Source: JAUILA01 sp964563925 (GTDB lineage: Bacteria > Bacteroidota > Bacteroidia > Cytophagales > Cyclobacteriaceae). From it: a DNA stretch of 63,394 nt. The notes under the pieces were generated by a model, which saw only the letters and a list, made by a program, of their open reading frames with translations, was not told where the DNA came from and made no database searches. Positions within the stretch are counted from its first letter, which is position 1, and each line of letters opens with the position of its first letter. Location: positions 1-63,394 of the forward strand of contig CAZLZD010000025.1 of the NCBI GenBank assembly GCA_964563925.1, written 5' to 3'. This document shows positions 35,338 through 43,079 of this stretch, piece by piece. A program made the position numbers and the translations under genes.

Positions 35338-35637
35338 ATGGAACAAGTAGTGATCCCAAGAAAAACCCTGAAATTCATGGTGGAAGTGAATGTAGATGAG
35401 CACAATGTTACTATTGATGTGACTCGTTTCCTCAAGGTTGACAGGAAGGAATGTATGTCTTCCAATGCCCAGCTGGCCAAATACGATGCGCTTCCATCCG
35501 GTAATAATTTCGTGAATTGCCATCAATTGCTTCGTGAGGTGATCGGTGAAATCAGGGGTAAGTTTGCCGATAATACATGCGGGCGCAATCGGATAATTTT
35601 AAAGAAGAGCCAGGTCTTCGGACGACCCGGAAAGTGA
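35338..35637 (+). CDS. hypothetical small protein
   Basis: 99 residues from the ATG at 35338 (MEQVVIPRKTLKFMVEVN…). An in-frame ATG at 35266 would add 24 residues of unconvincing sequence. It is basic at the C-terminus (RNRIILKKSQVFGRPGK) and has three cysteines. There is no signal peptide or membrane segment and I recognise no family. It is divergent from oxyR across about 157 bases and precedes an HTH regulator, so it may be a small regulatory partner; that is only context. Confidence 0.5.
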   Translation: MEQVVIPRKTLKFMVEVNVDEHNVTIDVTRFLKVDRKECMSSNAQLAKYDALPSGNNFVNCHQLLREVIGEIRGKFADNTCGRNRIILKKSQVFGRPGK

Positions 35638-35707
35638 AGACAATCAGCTAATTGTATTTTGAATATTTTTTATATAAATTGACTAATACCTTCATTCTAT
35701 ATCCACA

Positions 35708-36682
35708 TTGACAAACAAAATACAGGCCGCGCTTCTTGAACGCATTAAGTATAAAGTGGATAGCCGGATATCCTATGTGGATGAACTCGCAGAATTGCTG
35801 AACCTCAGCAAAGACAGTGTCTACAGGCGAATCCGGGGTGAAACGGAACTGTCCTTGTCGGAAGCAGTCACACTCTGTGAAAAATTTCAAATACCCTTTC
35901 ATGAACTTATGGATGGAGAATCTTCCCTTTATTCCTTCCAGGGAAGGCTGGTATCCAGGGATAATTTGCCCATCTATAACTGGCTGGAGTTGATTCTTCA
36001 AAACCTTAAATTGCTTGACAGCTATCCCGGGCAGAAGCAACTGATCTATTACACCAAAGACCTGCCCGTATTTTATTATTATAATTACCCAAAGCTGACC
36101 GCATTCAAGATGTATTTCTGGATGCGCACTATCCATAATTATCCCGAATTCGAATCAGCCAGGTTCACCTTTAACGCTGTCCCTCAGGAGATGATCGCGC
36201 TTGGGCAGCGTATCTGGAATAAATTTTGCCAGATTCCCAGTACGGAAATATGGGCCCAGGAGACAACCGTCGTTACCCTCCGTCAAATAGAATATTATCA
36301 TGATTGCGGCTATTTTGAGAATCCTTCAGATGCCCTGCTAATCATTGATGAATTTGAGCAGTTACTCAGGGATTCAAAAGACTGGATGAAAAAGGGCGAA
36401 AAGCCCGGCGGCGCGTCCCTGCAAATTTACCGGAACGATGTCTTGCTGGGCGATAATACCATCCTGTTTGAGCTTGGAGACCAGCGGATGGTATTTTTGC
36501 CGATTGGAAACCTGAGCCTGCTGTCCACCTCAAACGCAACATTCTGTGCGCATATTGAGGGCTTCCTGAATACAGTTATCAAGCGGGCTGTTCTCATTAG
36601 TGCGACCGGGGAGAAGGAACGAAATCGTTATTTCAACCTGAACGACCGGCTGATCCAGGAATTAAGAGCACGATTAAGCTGA
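35708..36682 (+). CDS. helix-turn-helix regulator (BetR-like N-terminus)
   Basis: 324 residues from a TTG start (no suitable ATG). The first 65 residues hold a HTH (YVDELAELLNLSKDSVYRRIRGETELSLSEAVTLCEKFQIP) of the kind found in many Bacteroidota one-domain regulators. The remaining 250 residues are an unassigned, Tyr/Phe-rich helical domain. It is cytosolic. Target genes are unknown; the GH15 gene lies convergent next to it. The DNA-binding call is good, the rest is open. Confidence 0.75.
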   Translation: MTNKIQAALLERIKYKVDSRISYVDELAELLNLSKDSVYRRIRGETELSLSEAVTLCEKFQIPFHELMDGESSLYSFQGRLVSRDNLPIYNWLELILQNLKLLDSYPGQKQLIYYTKDLPVFYYYNYPKLTAFKMYFWMRTIHNYPEFESARFTFNAVPQEMIALGQRIWNKFCQIPSTEIWAQETTVVTLRQIEYYHDCGYFENPSDALLIIDEFEQLLRDSKDWMKKGEKPGGASLQIYRNDVLLGDNTILFELGDQRMVFLPIGNLSLLSTSNATFCAHIEGFLNTVIKRAVLISATGEKERNRYFNLNDRLIQELRARLS

Positions 36683-36721
36683 CATTTGCATTGCCCTATC
36701 CATCGTTTTGCCGTGCTCCCG

Positions 36722-39055
36722 TCATTCCGCATACCGTGCCTCGACATTCGGGTAGCTGTCCCATACCTGGCCGGCAGAGATGGATTTCAGCAACTTTACG
36801 TATTCAGCATGTGTCCATGCCAGGGGAGTGGCCGCACTTGTGCCTTCCCCGGTGATGTATTTATGAATTGCATTCTCCCCCACGCCGTCCCAAACCTGTT
36901 CGGGGAGCATTAACCCGTCATTGGCAAAATATTCGAGTGCTTTCACGTAGCGCTCCGTCAGTTGATTTTTTTCTGCATCGGTGAGTCCGTCCGCTCCCCA
37001 TTTCTTAAGCATATAATGCCCTCTTTCACCAGTAAAGAAAGGCCAGACCCTGCCCCGCTGACCCGGGCCGAACCTTCCGTAGTTGGATCCGTCGGTTATG
37101 TCTTCTCCGTACCCGTCATTCCCATACCTGCGCCAGCCTTCGTACCTTCCTTCGCCGGCCGGAAACAGGTAGCGAACCTGCAGGTTGTCAACCATCGAAG
37201 TATCGTCCAGCACTTCAATGGATCTGAGAATCACGTCATCTTCCGGAGACCTGACCCCGTAACGGACCAACTCGAGAAAACCACCGTCCAGGATAAGGTC
37301 CTCAGCCATCCCGGGACGGGCATTATTATCGCCAAGGACTTCCTTATCGTTGGGATCCTGGTTGCGGCTGATCCGTACATAGTATTCGCCTTCCCCGTAA
37401 GGTCCGGTGGAGGTGACCGTAAAGCGTTCAAGCGAATTTTCGTAATCGTCGGCCGCGGCAAGGTAGGCCGACGCATCTTCGGTGTATCCAAATGACCGGG
37501 CCAGGTCGGCAGCACTGACCAGGCCGGCAATAACCGCGGCGATGGTAGACGGGGAATACCCGTATTGCTCTTCCCAGCGCTCCTGCTGTGTGAACGGAGG
37601 GTCAATATTCACCCGGTTATTTTGTATATCCACTTCACCACCTTCCACCAGGAACCGCGCGGCAGGACGGAGCATGGTGTCGTACCAGTACTTCATGGAA
37701 TCCTGGCTGATGACATTATTCTTCCATAATTTCCATCCCAGCATAATCGGCATCGCTGTTTGGTCCATCTGTACGGAGTACCACTCCAGGGTACCGTCAA
37801 CCACGGTCTTTTGCAGGAACCAGCCGGTGGCACCCTTGTTGCCGGGTGTACTATCCGTTACCTGCACTTTATGAAGGTATTCGAAAGCGGTGCGTGCGGT
37901 ATTTTCATCGCCTAATGCCAGCAGTGCCATCGCGCACTGATAAAAATCACGCGGCCATACTGCCCGGTAGCCGGTGGCGCTCTGTTCCGCCGATACAGAA
38001 TCACCCCAGGGGATTGACAGGGATGCGATCAGTGCTCCGGGATTCTCCTTGTCTTCCAGCGCCTTGAGTACCATGGCGCTCACCTGCAGCAGCCGTCCAT
38101 TGTCGCCGGAGGCCTCACGCAGGTTGCCAAGATGCTCCAGTGAGGCCAGGTAGTCTTCCCATCCCGTACGTTCACCAAACCCATTGTAGGATGCCAGCGT
38201 GGCCTCGTATCCCTGGCGAAGCGTGCCCCTGGCCTCGCGGGTTGCTTGCCTGAGTGAACTACCGAACCCAATTACCACGTCGGTCGTAAAGTTGGTATCC
38301 AGGGATGTCCACCCCCCGCCGATAACGACATTGCCCGTACCGTTTGTGGCCAGGAAGGTCCCGGGTTGCTGGTCATTCTCCAGGAATGTCAGCAGATCGG
38401 ATTCTCCCTTGAAGCCGGCCTGTTGGAGGTCAAACGGCTCCGAGGATACCAGGGTCATATGTACCCCGCCTTCACTGGCGTGTAAGCCGTCGGAAGATAC
38501 ATAGGCACTGTCATTGCTTCCTGTATTTGCCATATGTGGATTGGCCAGCACATACAGGTCCAAACCCGGCTCACGGGCGGTAAACTGCACGCGCACATAC
38601 AGGCTCTGGCGGTCGGGGTCGGTAAAGATGTACTTGGTGATGGTATATTTTCCGTCCAGGTCGGTGTTAACCAGTTTGTAGGCCAGCGAAAGAGGCCTGC
38701 CGGATTCATCGGTATATATATATTCCACTTCGTGGGTGGTATGCAGATCTTCTTCATCCAGGAAATCATTTCCCCGAACAATAAAACGCAGGTTTTTGAG
38801 CTGGGCTTCGTGGATCATGCCGTAGGCTGTTTCCGTAATTATTCCCTGTGTCAGTGAAAACCAGACACGGGAGACCTCGCCCGTGGGCACATCATTTCCG
38901 TACATCTCATACGAAGTGCCTACACCGGTCTTGCCTGCATAATTCCAATAGGAAGGATCGCCCGGCGCACCTCCGGCAAGCTGGTCCTCTCCGGGGCCGG
39001 ACTCACAGCTGAAAAAAAAGACGACAGTCAGTAGAATCAGTATGTAGGATTGCAT
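36722..39055 (-). CDS. GH15 glucoamylase/glucodextranase-like lipoprotein
   Basis: 777 residues. The signal MQSYILILLTVVFFFSC predicts a lipoprotein. An N-terminal β-supersandwich domain (glucodextranase type, KTGVGTSYEMYG, SRVWFSLTQGIITETAYG) precedes the (α/α)6 barrel. TGYRAVWPRDFYQCAMALLA is the substrate loop. The general acid is E495 in QERWEEQYGYSP, and the likely base is E719 in LPEQVWDG. It would release glucose from α-glucans in the envelope. It follows the tandem sugar-binding gene by 73 bases on the same strand. Confidence 0.92.
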   Translation of the reverse strand: MQSYILILLTVVFFFSCESGPGEDQLAGGAPGDPSYWNYAGKTGVGTSYEMYGNDVPTGEVSRVWFSLTQGIITETAYGMIHEAQLKNLRFIVRGNDFLDEEDLHTTHEVEYIYTDESGRPLSLAYKLVNTDLDGKYTITKYIFTDPDRQSLYVRVQFTAREPGLDLYVLANPHMANTGSNDSAYVSSDGLHASEGGVHMTLVSSEPFDLQQAGFKGESDLLTFLENDQQPGTFLATNGTGNVVIGGGWTSLDTNFTTDVVIGFGSSLRQATREARGTLRQGYEATLASYNGFGERTGWEDYLASLEHLGNLREASGDNGRLLQVSAMVLKALEDKENPGALIASLSIPWGDSVSAEQSATGYRAVWPRDFYQCAMALLALGDENTARTAFEYLHKVQVTDSTPGNKGATGWFLQKTVVDGTLEWYSVQMDQTAMPIMLGWKLWKNNVISQDSMKYWYDTMLRPAARFLVEGGEVDIQNNRVNIDPPFTQQERWEEQYGYSPSTIAAVIAGLVSAADLARSFGYTEDASAYLAAADDYENSLERFTVTSTGPYGEGEYYVRISRNQDPNDKEVLGDNNARPGMAEDLILDGGFLELVRYGVRSPEDDVILRSIEVLDDTSMVDNLQVRYLFPAGEGRYEGWRRYGNDGYGEDITDGSNYGRFGPGQRGRVWPFFTGERGHYMLKKWGADGLTDAEKNQLTERYVKALEYFANDGLMLPEQVWDGVGENAIHKYITGEGTSAATPLAWTHAEYVKLLKSISAGQVWDSYPNVEARYAE

Positions 39056-39128
39056 GGCGGTACCTATTGGTTACCCAACAAGTATAACAATCTTTTTTGA
39101 TAATACTGAATGCCCGATCAGGCGATAA

Positions 39129-40070
39129 TCAGCGCGAACGTTCCCATAGTTGTTCGGTGGAAATGCCGAGCGGTCCTTCATAGATTCCACCGACATTACC
39201 GATATCCCTGATCAGGATGGTCACTTCGTTCACTCCTGGTTTCAGTATCCGGGCAGGAATTTTATAAACCCTGAATCTTGAAAAGCTGCTCGACCGGCCA
39301 AACGGCATGCCGTCGTCGGTGGAACCGATAAGCTGACCGTTGACATAGGTATGGTCAAAATCGTCCATCTTGCCCCCGATGAACAGCAGGTCACGATGCT
39401 GAAATCCTTCCGGAACTGTAAAGGTTTTGCGGTACCAGGCATACCCGTCGTAGCGGTTATGTCCGTCACGTTCCCAGGGTACCGGTGCCATAATGGGTTC
39501 CCAGGAATCGCGTACCGATTTTCCGCGCCGGAAGTCCCAGATGCCGGAAAGGTCGATAAGCAGGCGCTCAGACTTCTTGCGCCGATAGATACCCGGTTCA
39601 CCACGTACCATACCGCCTTCCAGGGTCACGTCGAAAATGCGGACTGCGATGATATTCGGGCCATTCCGGTTCAGAATATCTTCGGGGATCGCGTATTCCC
39701 GGTGGGCATCATAGGCGGTGTAGAACTTGGGAGGGAAGCTGCCACTGTAGCCAATTAGTTTTCCGTTGAGGTAAACCTCGTCACAGTCATCAATATAGCC
39801 CAGGTCAAGAGCCAGCGGACCTTCCGGCAGGCCAGAACCGTCAAATTGTTTCCTGTACCAGGCGAATCCGTCGTACCCGTTAAAGCCCTGGTCTTCCCAG
39901 GTGCCGGGCACCCTGATCTCCCTCCAGCCATTGTCGTTATAGGGAGGCAGGGCATATTCCTGACGGTCACCGATGGTAAACTTCCAGTTACCGGATAATG
40001 ACAATACCCGCTCCTGAGCAGAGAGGGTATTGACGACCATTACCAAGAGAAATATCCGAATGTACTTCAA
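39129..40070 (-). CDS. tandem GH2-type sugar-binding domains without a catalytic domain
   Basis: 313 residues, signal peptide MKYIRIFLLVMVVNTLSAQ. It holds two copies of the GH2 N-terminal jelly-roll. Copy 1 (about 20-165) shows LSGNWKF, VPGTWEDQGFNGYDGFAWYRK and EVYLNGKLIG. Copy 2 (about 170-305) shows LSGIWDF, VPWERDGHNRYDGYAWYRK and TYVNGQLIG. No GH2 barrel follows, so catalysis is unlikely; it is a periplasmic or exported carbohydrate-binding protein. It lies upstream of GH15 and could share its substrate. Confidence 0.8.
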   Translation of the reverse strand: MKYIRIFLLVMVVNTLSAQERVLSLSGNWKFTIGDRQEYALPPYNDNGWREIRVPGTWEDQGFNGYDGFAWYRKQFDGSGLPEGPLALDLGYIDDCDEVYLNGKLIGYSGSFPPKFYTAYDAHREYAIPEDILNRNGPNIIAVRIFDVTLEGGMVRGEPGIYRRKKSERLLIDLSGIWDFRRGKSVRDSWEPIMAPVPWERDGHNRYDGYAWYRKTFTVPEGFQHRDLLFIGGKMDDFDHTYVNGQLIGSTDDGMPFGRSSSFSRFRVYKIPARILKPGVNEVTILIRDIGNVGGIYEGPLGISTEQLWERSR

Positions 40071-40092
40071 GTTGTGCTTTGTTTACGTTAAC

Positions 40093-40122
40093 GGGCTGTC
40101 CGCCTTTTTCAGCGGACAGCCC
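40093..40122 (-). terminator. stem-loop after small secreted protein gene
   Basis: A perfect 11-bp stem GGGCTGTCCGC (40093-40103)/GCGGACAGCCC (40112-40122) with an 8-base loop lies 13 bases after the stop at 40136 and before the GH2-like gene. No T-run follows on the minus strand, so strength as an intrinsic terminator is uncertain. Confidence 0.6.
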
Positions 40123-40135
40123 TCTCATCTTGTCA

Positions 40136-40540
40136 TTAATTTGCGGCCAGGGCTTCTCCCGGCTGCTTGTAATTATCCCAGTAGGACGCCCAAAGGTTGC
40201 CTTTCGCATCCTGGGTTACACGGAATTTTGTAGCCTGGTCTTTGTCACCGATTTCAACCCAGAATTCGCTGCACTTGATCTCGCTTACGTCATAGCGCTT
40301 GATAAATCCATCCTGATCTTTGTCAATTTTAACAAGATCCTTGAACAGAAGACCTTTCTCATCGTAAATACGAACGGTGACATTCTTTTCGTCAGGATTG
40401 AAATATAATACTTTCAATGTTCCGGCTGTTGCGGGAAGTACCTGTACGTTCGTTTTGTTTGCCGGCGGATCAATGCTGAAGGCGGCGAATGAGGATACAA
40501 GCAAAAATACTGTTGCGAGAAGTTTGATTTGAGTTTTCAT
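40136..40540 (-). CDS. small secreted protein, unknown
   Basis: 134 residues from the ATG at 40538-40540; signal MKTQIKLLATVFLLVSSFAAFS. The mature part is β-rich (TNVQVLPATAGTLKVLYFNP, VTVRIYDEKGLLFKD, EFWVEIGDKDQATKFRV), like a small immunoglobulin-type fold, but I recognise no family. An upstream start at 40642 would overlap the repeat array and is rejected. The gene follows the response regulator on the same strand, separated by 128 bases that contain phased TGTCA repeats, so it is a likely direct target of that regulator. Confidence 0.65.
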   Translation of the reverse strand: MKTQIKLLATVFLLVSSFAAFSIDPPANKTNVQVLPATAGTLKVLYFNPDEKNVTVRIYDEKGLLFKDLVKIDKDQDGFIKRYDVSEIKCSEFWVEIGDKDQATKFRVTQDAKGNLWASYWDNYKQPGEALAAN

Positions 40541-40615
40541 GATGTTAATTGTTTTGAGTTTGACCAATTGTTTTGTTGTTTCTACTACAATTAACGGCCT
40601 CAATCGCCATACGGA

Positions 40616-40671
40616 TGTCACCGGTCTGTCAACAAATGTCACAAGTTGTCACAGCCCGTATGAATATGTCA
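40616..40671 (-). promoter_or_regulatory. phased TGTCA direct repeats, candidate response-regulator site
   Basis: TGTCA occurs at 40616, 40627, 40637, 40647 and 40667 (spacings 11, 10, 10, 20), all in one orientation, i.e. on one face of the helix. PhoB-type boxes are built of similar TGTCA repeats 11 bp apart. The array is just downstream of the OmpR-family response regulator's stop and about 76-131 bases before the ATG of the small secreted protein. Confidence 0.6.
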
Positions 40672-41355
40672 TTCTTCCACCATTTTATAGCCTGATCCGT
40701 GTACCGTAAGGATTATATGCGGGTCTTTGGGGTCCTTTTCCACATATTGACGGAGCCGGAGAATAAAATTATCCACGGTTCGGGTCGTGGGCTGCGAATC
40801 GTCATACCCCCACACTTCTTCAAGCAGCTGGTACCGGCTGACCGGTTCATTCCGGTGCTGATGGAGAAAATGAAGAATCTCAAATTCCTTGTGTGACAAC
40901 CTTACTTCACCGGAATCGTCCGATGCCTGGTATTTCGCAAAATTAACCTTGAGTCGCCCGATCTGCGTTTCACTCATACCCTGTTCCGGGGCATCAGCCC
41001 TTCGCAGGATCGCTTTGATGCGTGCCAGCAGTTCGCGAAGGCTGAATGGTTTGGTTACGTAGTCATCGGCGCCCAGCTCGAGACCAAGGACCTTATCGAT
41101 TTCCTCACCCTTTGCGGTCAGCAATACGATCGGCACCTTGTTCTTTTCTTCGCGCACTTTACGGCAGACATCCAGGCCTGACATCCGTGGCAGCATAATA
41201 TCCAGCAGTACCAGGTGATAGGGATGGTTACGGATCATCTCCAGCCCTTTTTCCCCATCGCCGGCAATCTCTACTTCGTACCCCTCAAACTCCAGGTTGT
41301 CCTTCAGGCCAAGCTGCATGGCCGGTTCGTCTTCAACTATTAATATTTTAGCCAT
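40669..41355 (-). CDS. OmpR/PhoB-family response regulator
   Basis: 228 residues. The receiver domain has the acidic pocket (VEDE), the phospho-acceptor D52 in LVLLDIMLPRMSG, and the conserved LLTAKG and KPFSLRELLARIKA. The C-terminal winged helix contains RLSHKEFEILHFLHQHRNEPVSRYQLLEEVWG and TRTVDNFILRLRQYVE. It follows the histidine kinase by one base, so it is co-transcribed and its cognate partner. The repeat array at 40616-40671 beside its stop is the likely DNA target, suggesting control of the small secreted protein gene. Confidence 0.95.
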   Translation of the reverse strand: MAKILIVEDEPAMQLGLKDNLEFEGYEVEIAGDGEKGLEMIRNHPYHLVLLDIMLPRMSGLDVCRKVREEKNKVPIVLLTAKGEEIDKVLGLELGADDYVTKPFSLRELLARIKAILRRADAPEQGMSETQIGRLKVNFAKYQASDDSGEVRLSHKEFEILHFLHQHRNEPVSRYQLLEEVWGYDDSQPTTRTVDNFILRLRQYVEKDPKDPHIILTVHGSGYKMVEE

Positions 41356-41356
41356 T

Positions 41357-42916
41357 TTATGAGGTGGTTAATGGAAGAAGGATGGTAAAGGAGGATCCCT
41401 TTCCGGGAGTGCTCTCCACACGTACTCTTCCCCCGTGTTGTTCAATTATATGTTTGACCAGGCTCAATCCCAGGCCTGTGCCCTTGCTTTTGGCCAGGTC
41501 CCCGGTTGATACCCTGAAGAATTTTTCAAAAATCTGCTTCTGGTCTTCACGGCTGATCCCGATGCCGTAGTCCCTGACCGTTATATAACAGTATCCGTCA
41601 CTCTTCCCGGAGATTATATCGATCTCTTTGCGGTCGGCGGAATACTTTATCGCATTGTCAAGCAGGTTGATCAGTACTTCCTGGAGGGCCTCTCTGTCGG
41701 CATGTACAGGTAATTTTTCCTCAGCGGGATGAAACGTGCTGACAAATCCTTTTTGCTGAAAGTGAAATGAGTAGGTATCCATGATGTCGCAGACAATATC
41801 ATTGAGGTCGGTATCCTGCCGGTGAAATTCTTTTTTGTTGGCATCCATCTGGGAGAATGTCAGAATCTTATTCACAATGCCTGACAATCGTGTCGTTTCC
41901 TTATGAATAATCTGGTAATACTCCTGCTTTTTTTCTTCAGTCCGTACTCGGCCCATCTCCAGGGTTTCGGCAAACATGCTGATCAGGGCCAGCGGCGTCC
42001 GGAGCTCATGGGATACATTTGATACAAACTCTGATTTGTTTTCTGCCAGCCTGAGCTCTTTCCGGATATTGCGGAAAATAAGATAGAGTCCGACCGCCAG
42101 CACAATCAGCATAAACAGCAACAGCCCGAAATTGACAACGGTACGGTTGCGTATGATAGAGAATATGGATTCGCCGAGTGTATCAATGGCCAGGAAGTAA
42201 TCGGGTAACAGCCAGAAGTCTTTGGTGATGGCCATGGCATCGCCGGGCTCCAGCGCCACCGAATCGACGGTGGAGTAGACAGGGGTTTCCTGTGCCTTGT
42301 AAAAAGCGGAAATCACAAACTTATCCTGGGCAATGGTTTGAAGGCGCGGGGCCAGGTTGACCTGGATAAAGGATTCCGGATCAATCAGGATACCCCCGAT
42401 GCGTTGCTGGCCGGCCACAGTCGGGTTCATCACAAAATAAAGCATTAGCAGCCTGGTGCCGTCGACAGATTCCAATTGTGAAGATTCGATCTTTCGGTAC
42501 CCTGCCCTTGCATAATCCAGCAGGCTCCCCAGTAAATTCCGTCGAGTCTTCAGCGAATCGGTGGCAATCCGGGCCAGCGCTGATTCCTGTAATGAATCGG
42601 GATAGACCCGGGTCACCGTGCCGGTCAGTGAATCCGCGGTGAAAAGAAGGCGAATACCAGGATTGACCTGGAGCAGAGGTTGCAGGACGCTGTCGGTATT
42701 CTTTTCAGCGAGTGCCTTCTCAAAAGTCAGCACCCATTCATTCACCACATCATCGCTGTACTGGTTGACGCTGAACAGGATGGCGTCGAGCTGGTTCTGG
42801 TAAATCAGGTGAATATTCTCCTCGTCCTCACTAAGGCTTGATATCTGATAAATCCCGTAGAGCAATATGGGAATGAGCAGAAGCAGCAGAAGATACAGGG
42901 GCGCCTTTTTTTGCAT
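41357..42916 (-). CDS. sensor histidine kinase
   Basis: 519 residues. Membrane helix 1 (LYLLLLLLIPILLYGIYQI) and helix 2 (FGLLLFMLIVLAVGLYLIF) frame a periplasmic sensor of about 240 residues without a recognised fold. The dimerisation box SNVSHELRTP has the phosphorylated H303. N, G1 and G2 boxes (LINLLDNAIKYS, VRDYGIGI, GTGLGLSLVKHI) form the ATPase domain. It signals to the regulator encoded directly after it. The signal is unknown; a long loop points to envelope sensing. Confidence 0.95.
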   Translation of the reverse strand: MQKKAPLYLLLLLLIPILLYGIYQISSLSEDEENIHLIYQNQLDAILFSVNQYSDDVVNEWVLTFEKALAEKNTDSVLQPLLQVNPGIRLLFTADSLTGTVTRVYPDSLQESALARIATDSLKTRRNLLGSLLDYARAGYRKIESSQLESVDGTRLLMLYFVMNPTVAGQQRIGGILIDPESFIQVNLAPRLQTIAQDKFVISAFYKAQETPVYSTVDSVALEPGDAMAITKDFWLLPDYFLAIDTLGESIFSIIRNRTVVNFGLLLFMLIVLAVGLYLIFRNIRKELRLAENKSEFVSNVSHELRTPLALISMFAETLEMGRVRTEEKKQEYYQIIHKETTRLSGIVNKILTFSQMDANKKEFHRQDTDLNDIVCDIMDTYSFHFQQKGFVSTFHPAEEKLPVHADREALQEVLINLLDNAIKYSADRKEIDIISGKSDGYCYITVRDYGIGISREDQKQIFEKFFRVSTGDLAKSKGTGLGLSLVKHIIEQHGGRVRVESTPGKGSSFTILLPLTTS

Positions 42917-43066
42917 AGTCTTAAACTACGGATTTTTTTGAAACAGGTTCATACCGTGGATTTCCCTTCCGAAAATTAACCGTTCACATAAATCAGGAAG
43001 GAAAACCCGGGAATAATGGGAAATTTAACTAATCAGTTTAAGTACATCGATTATCAAACCATAAAA

Positions 43067-43074
43067 AAGGAGGG
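43067..43074 (+). promoter_or_regulatory. strong ribosome binding site deciding a TTG start
   Basis: AAGGAGGG lies 5 bases before the TTG at 43080. It is unusually complete for this window and supports the TTG that starts a twin-arginine signal. The following tldE gene also has a strong site (AAAGGAG, 8 bases before its ATG). Confidence 0.7.
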
Positions 43075-43079
43075 AAATT

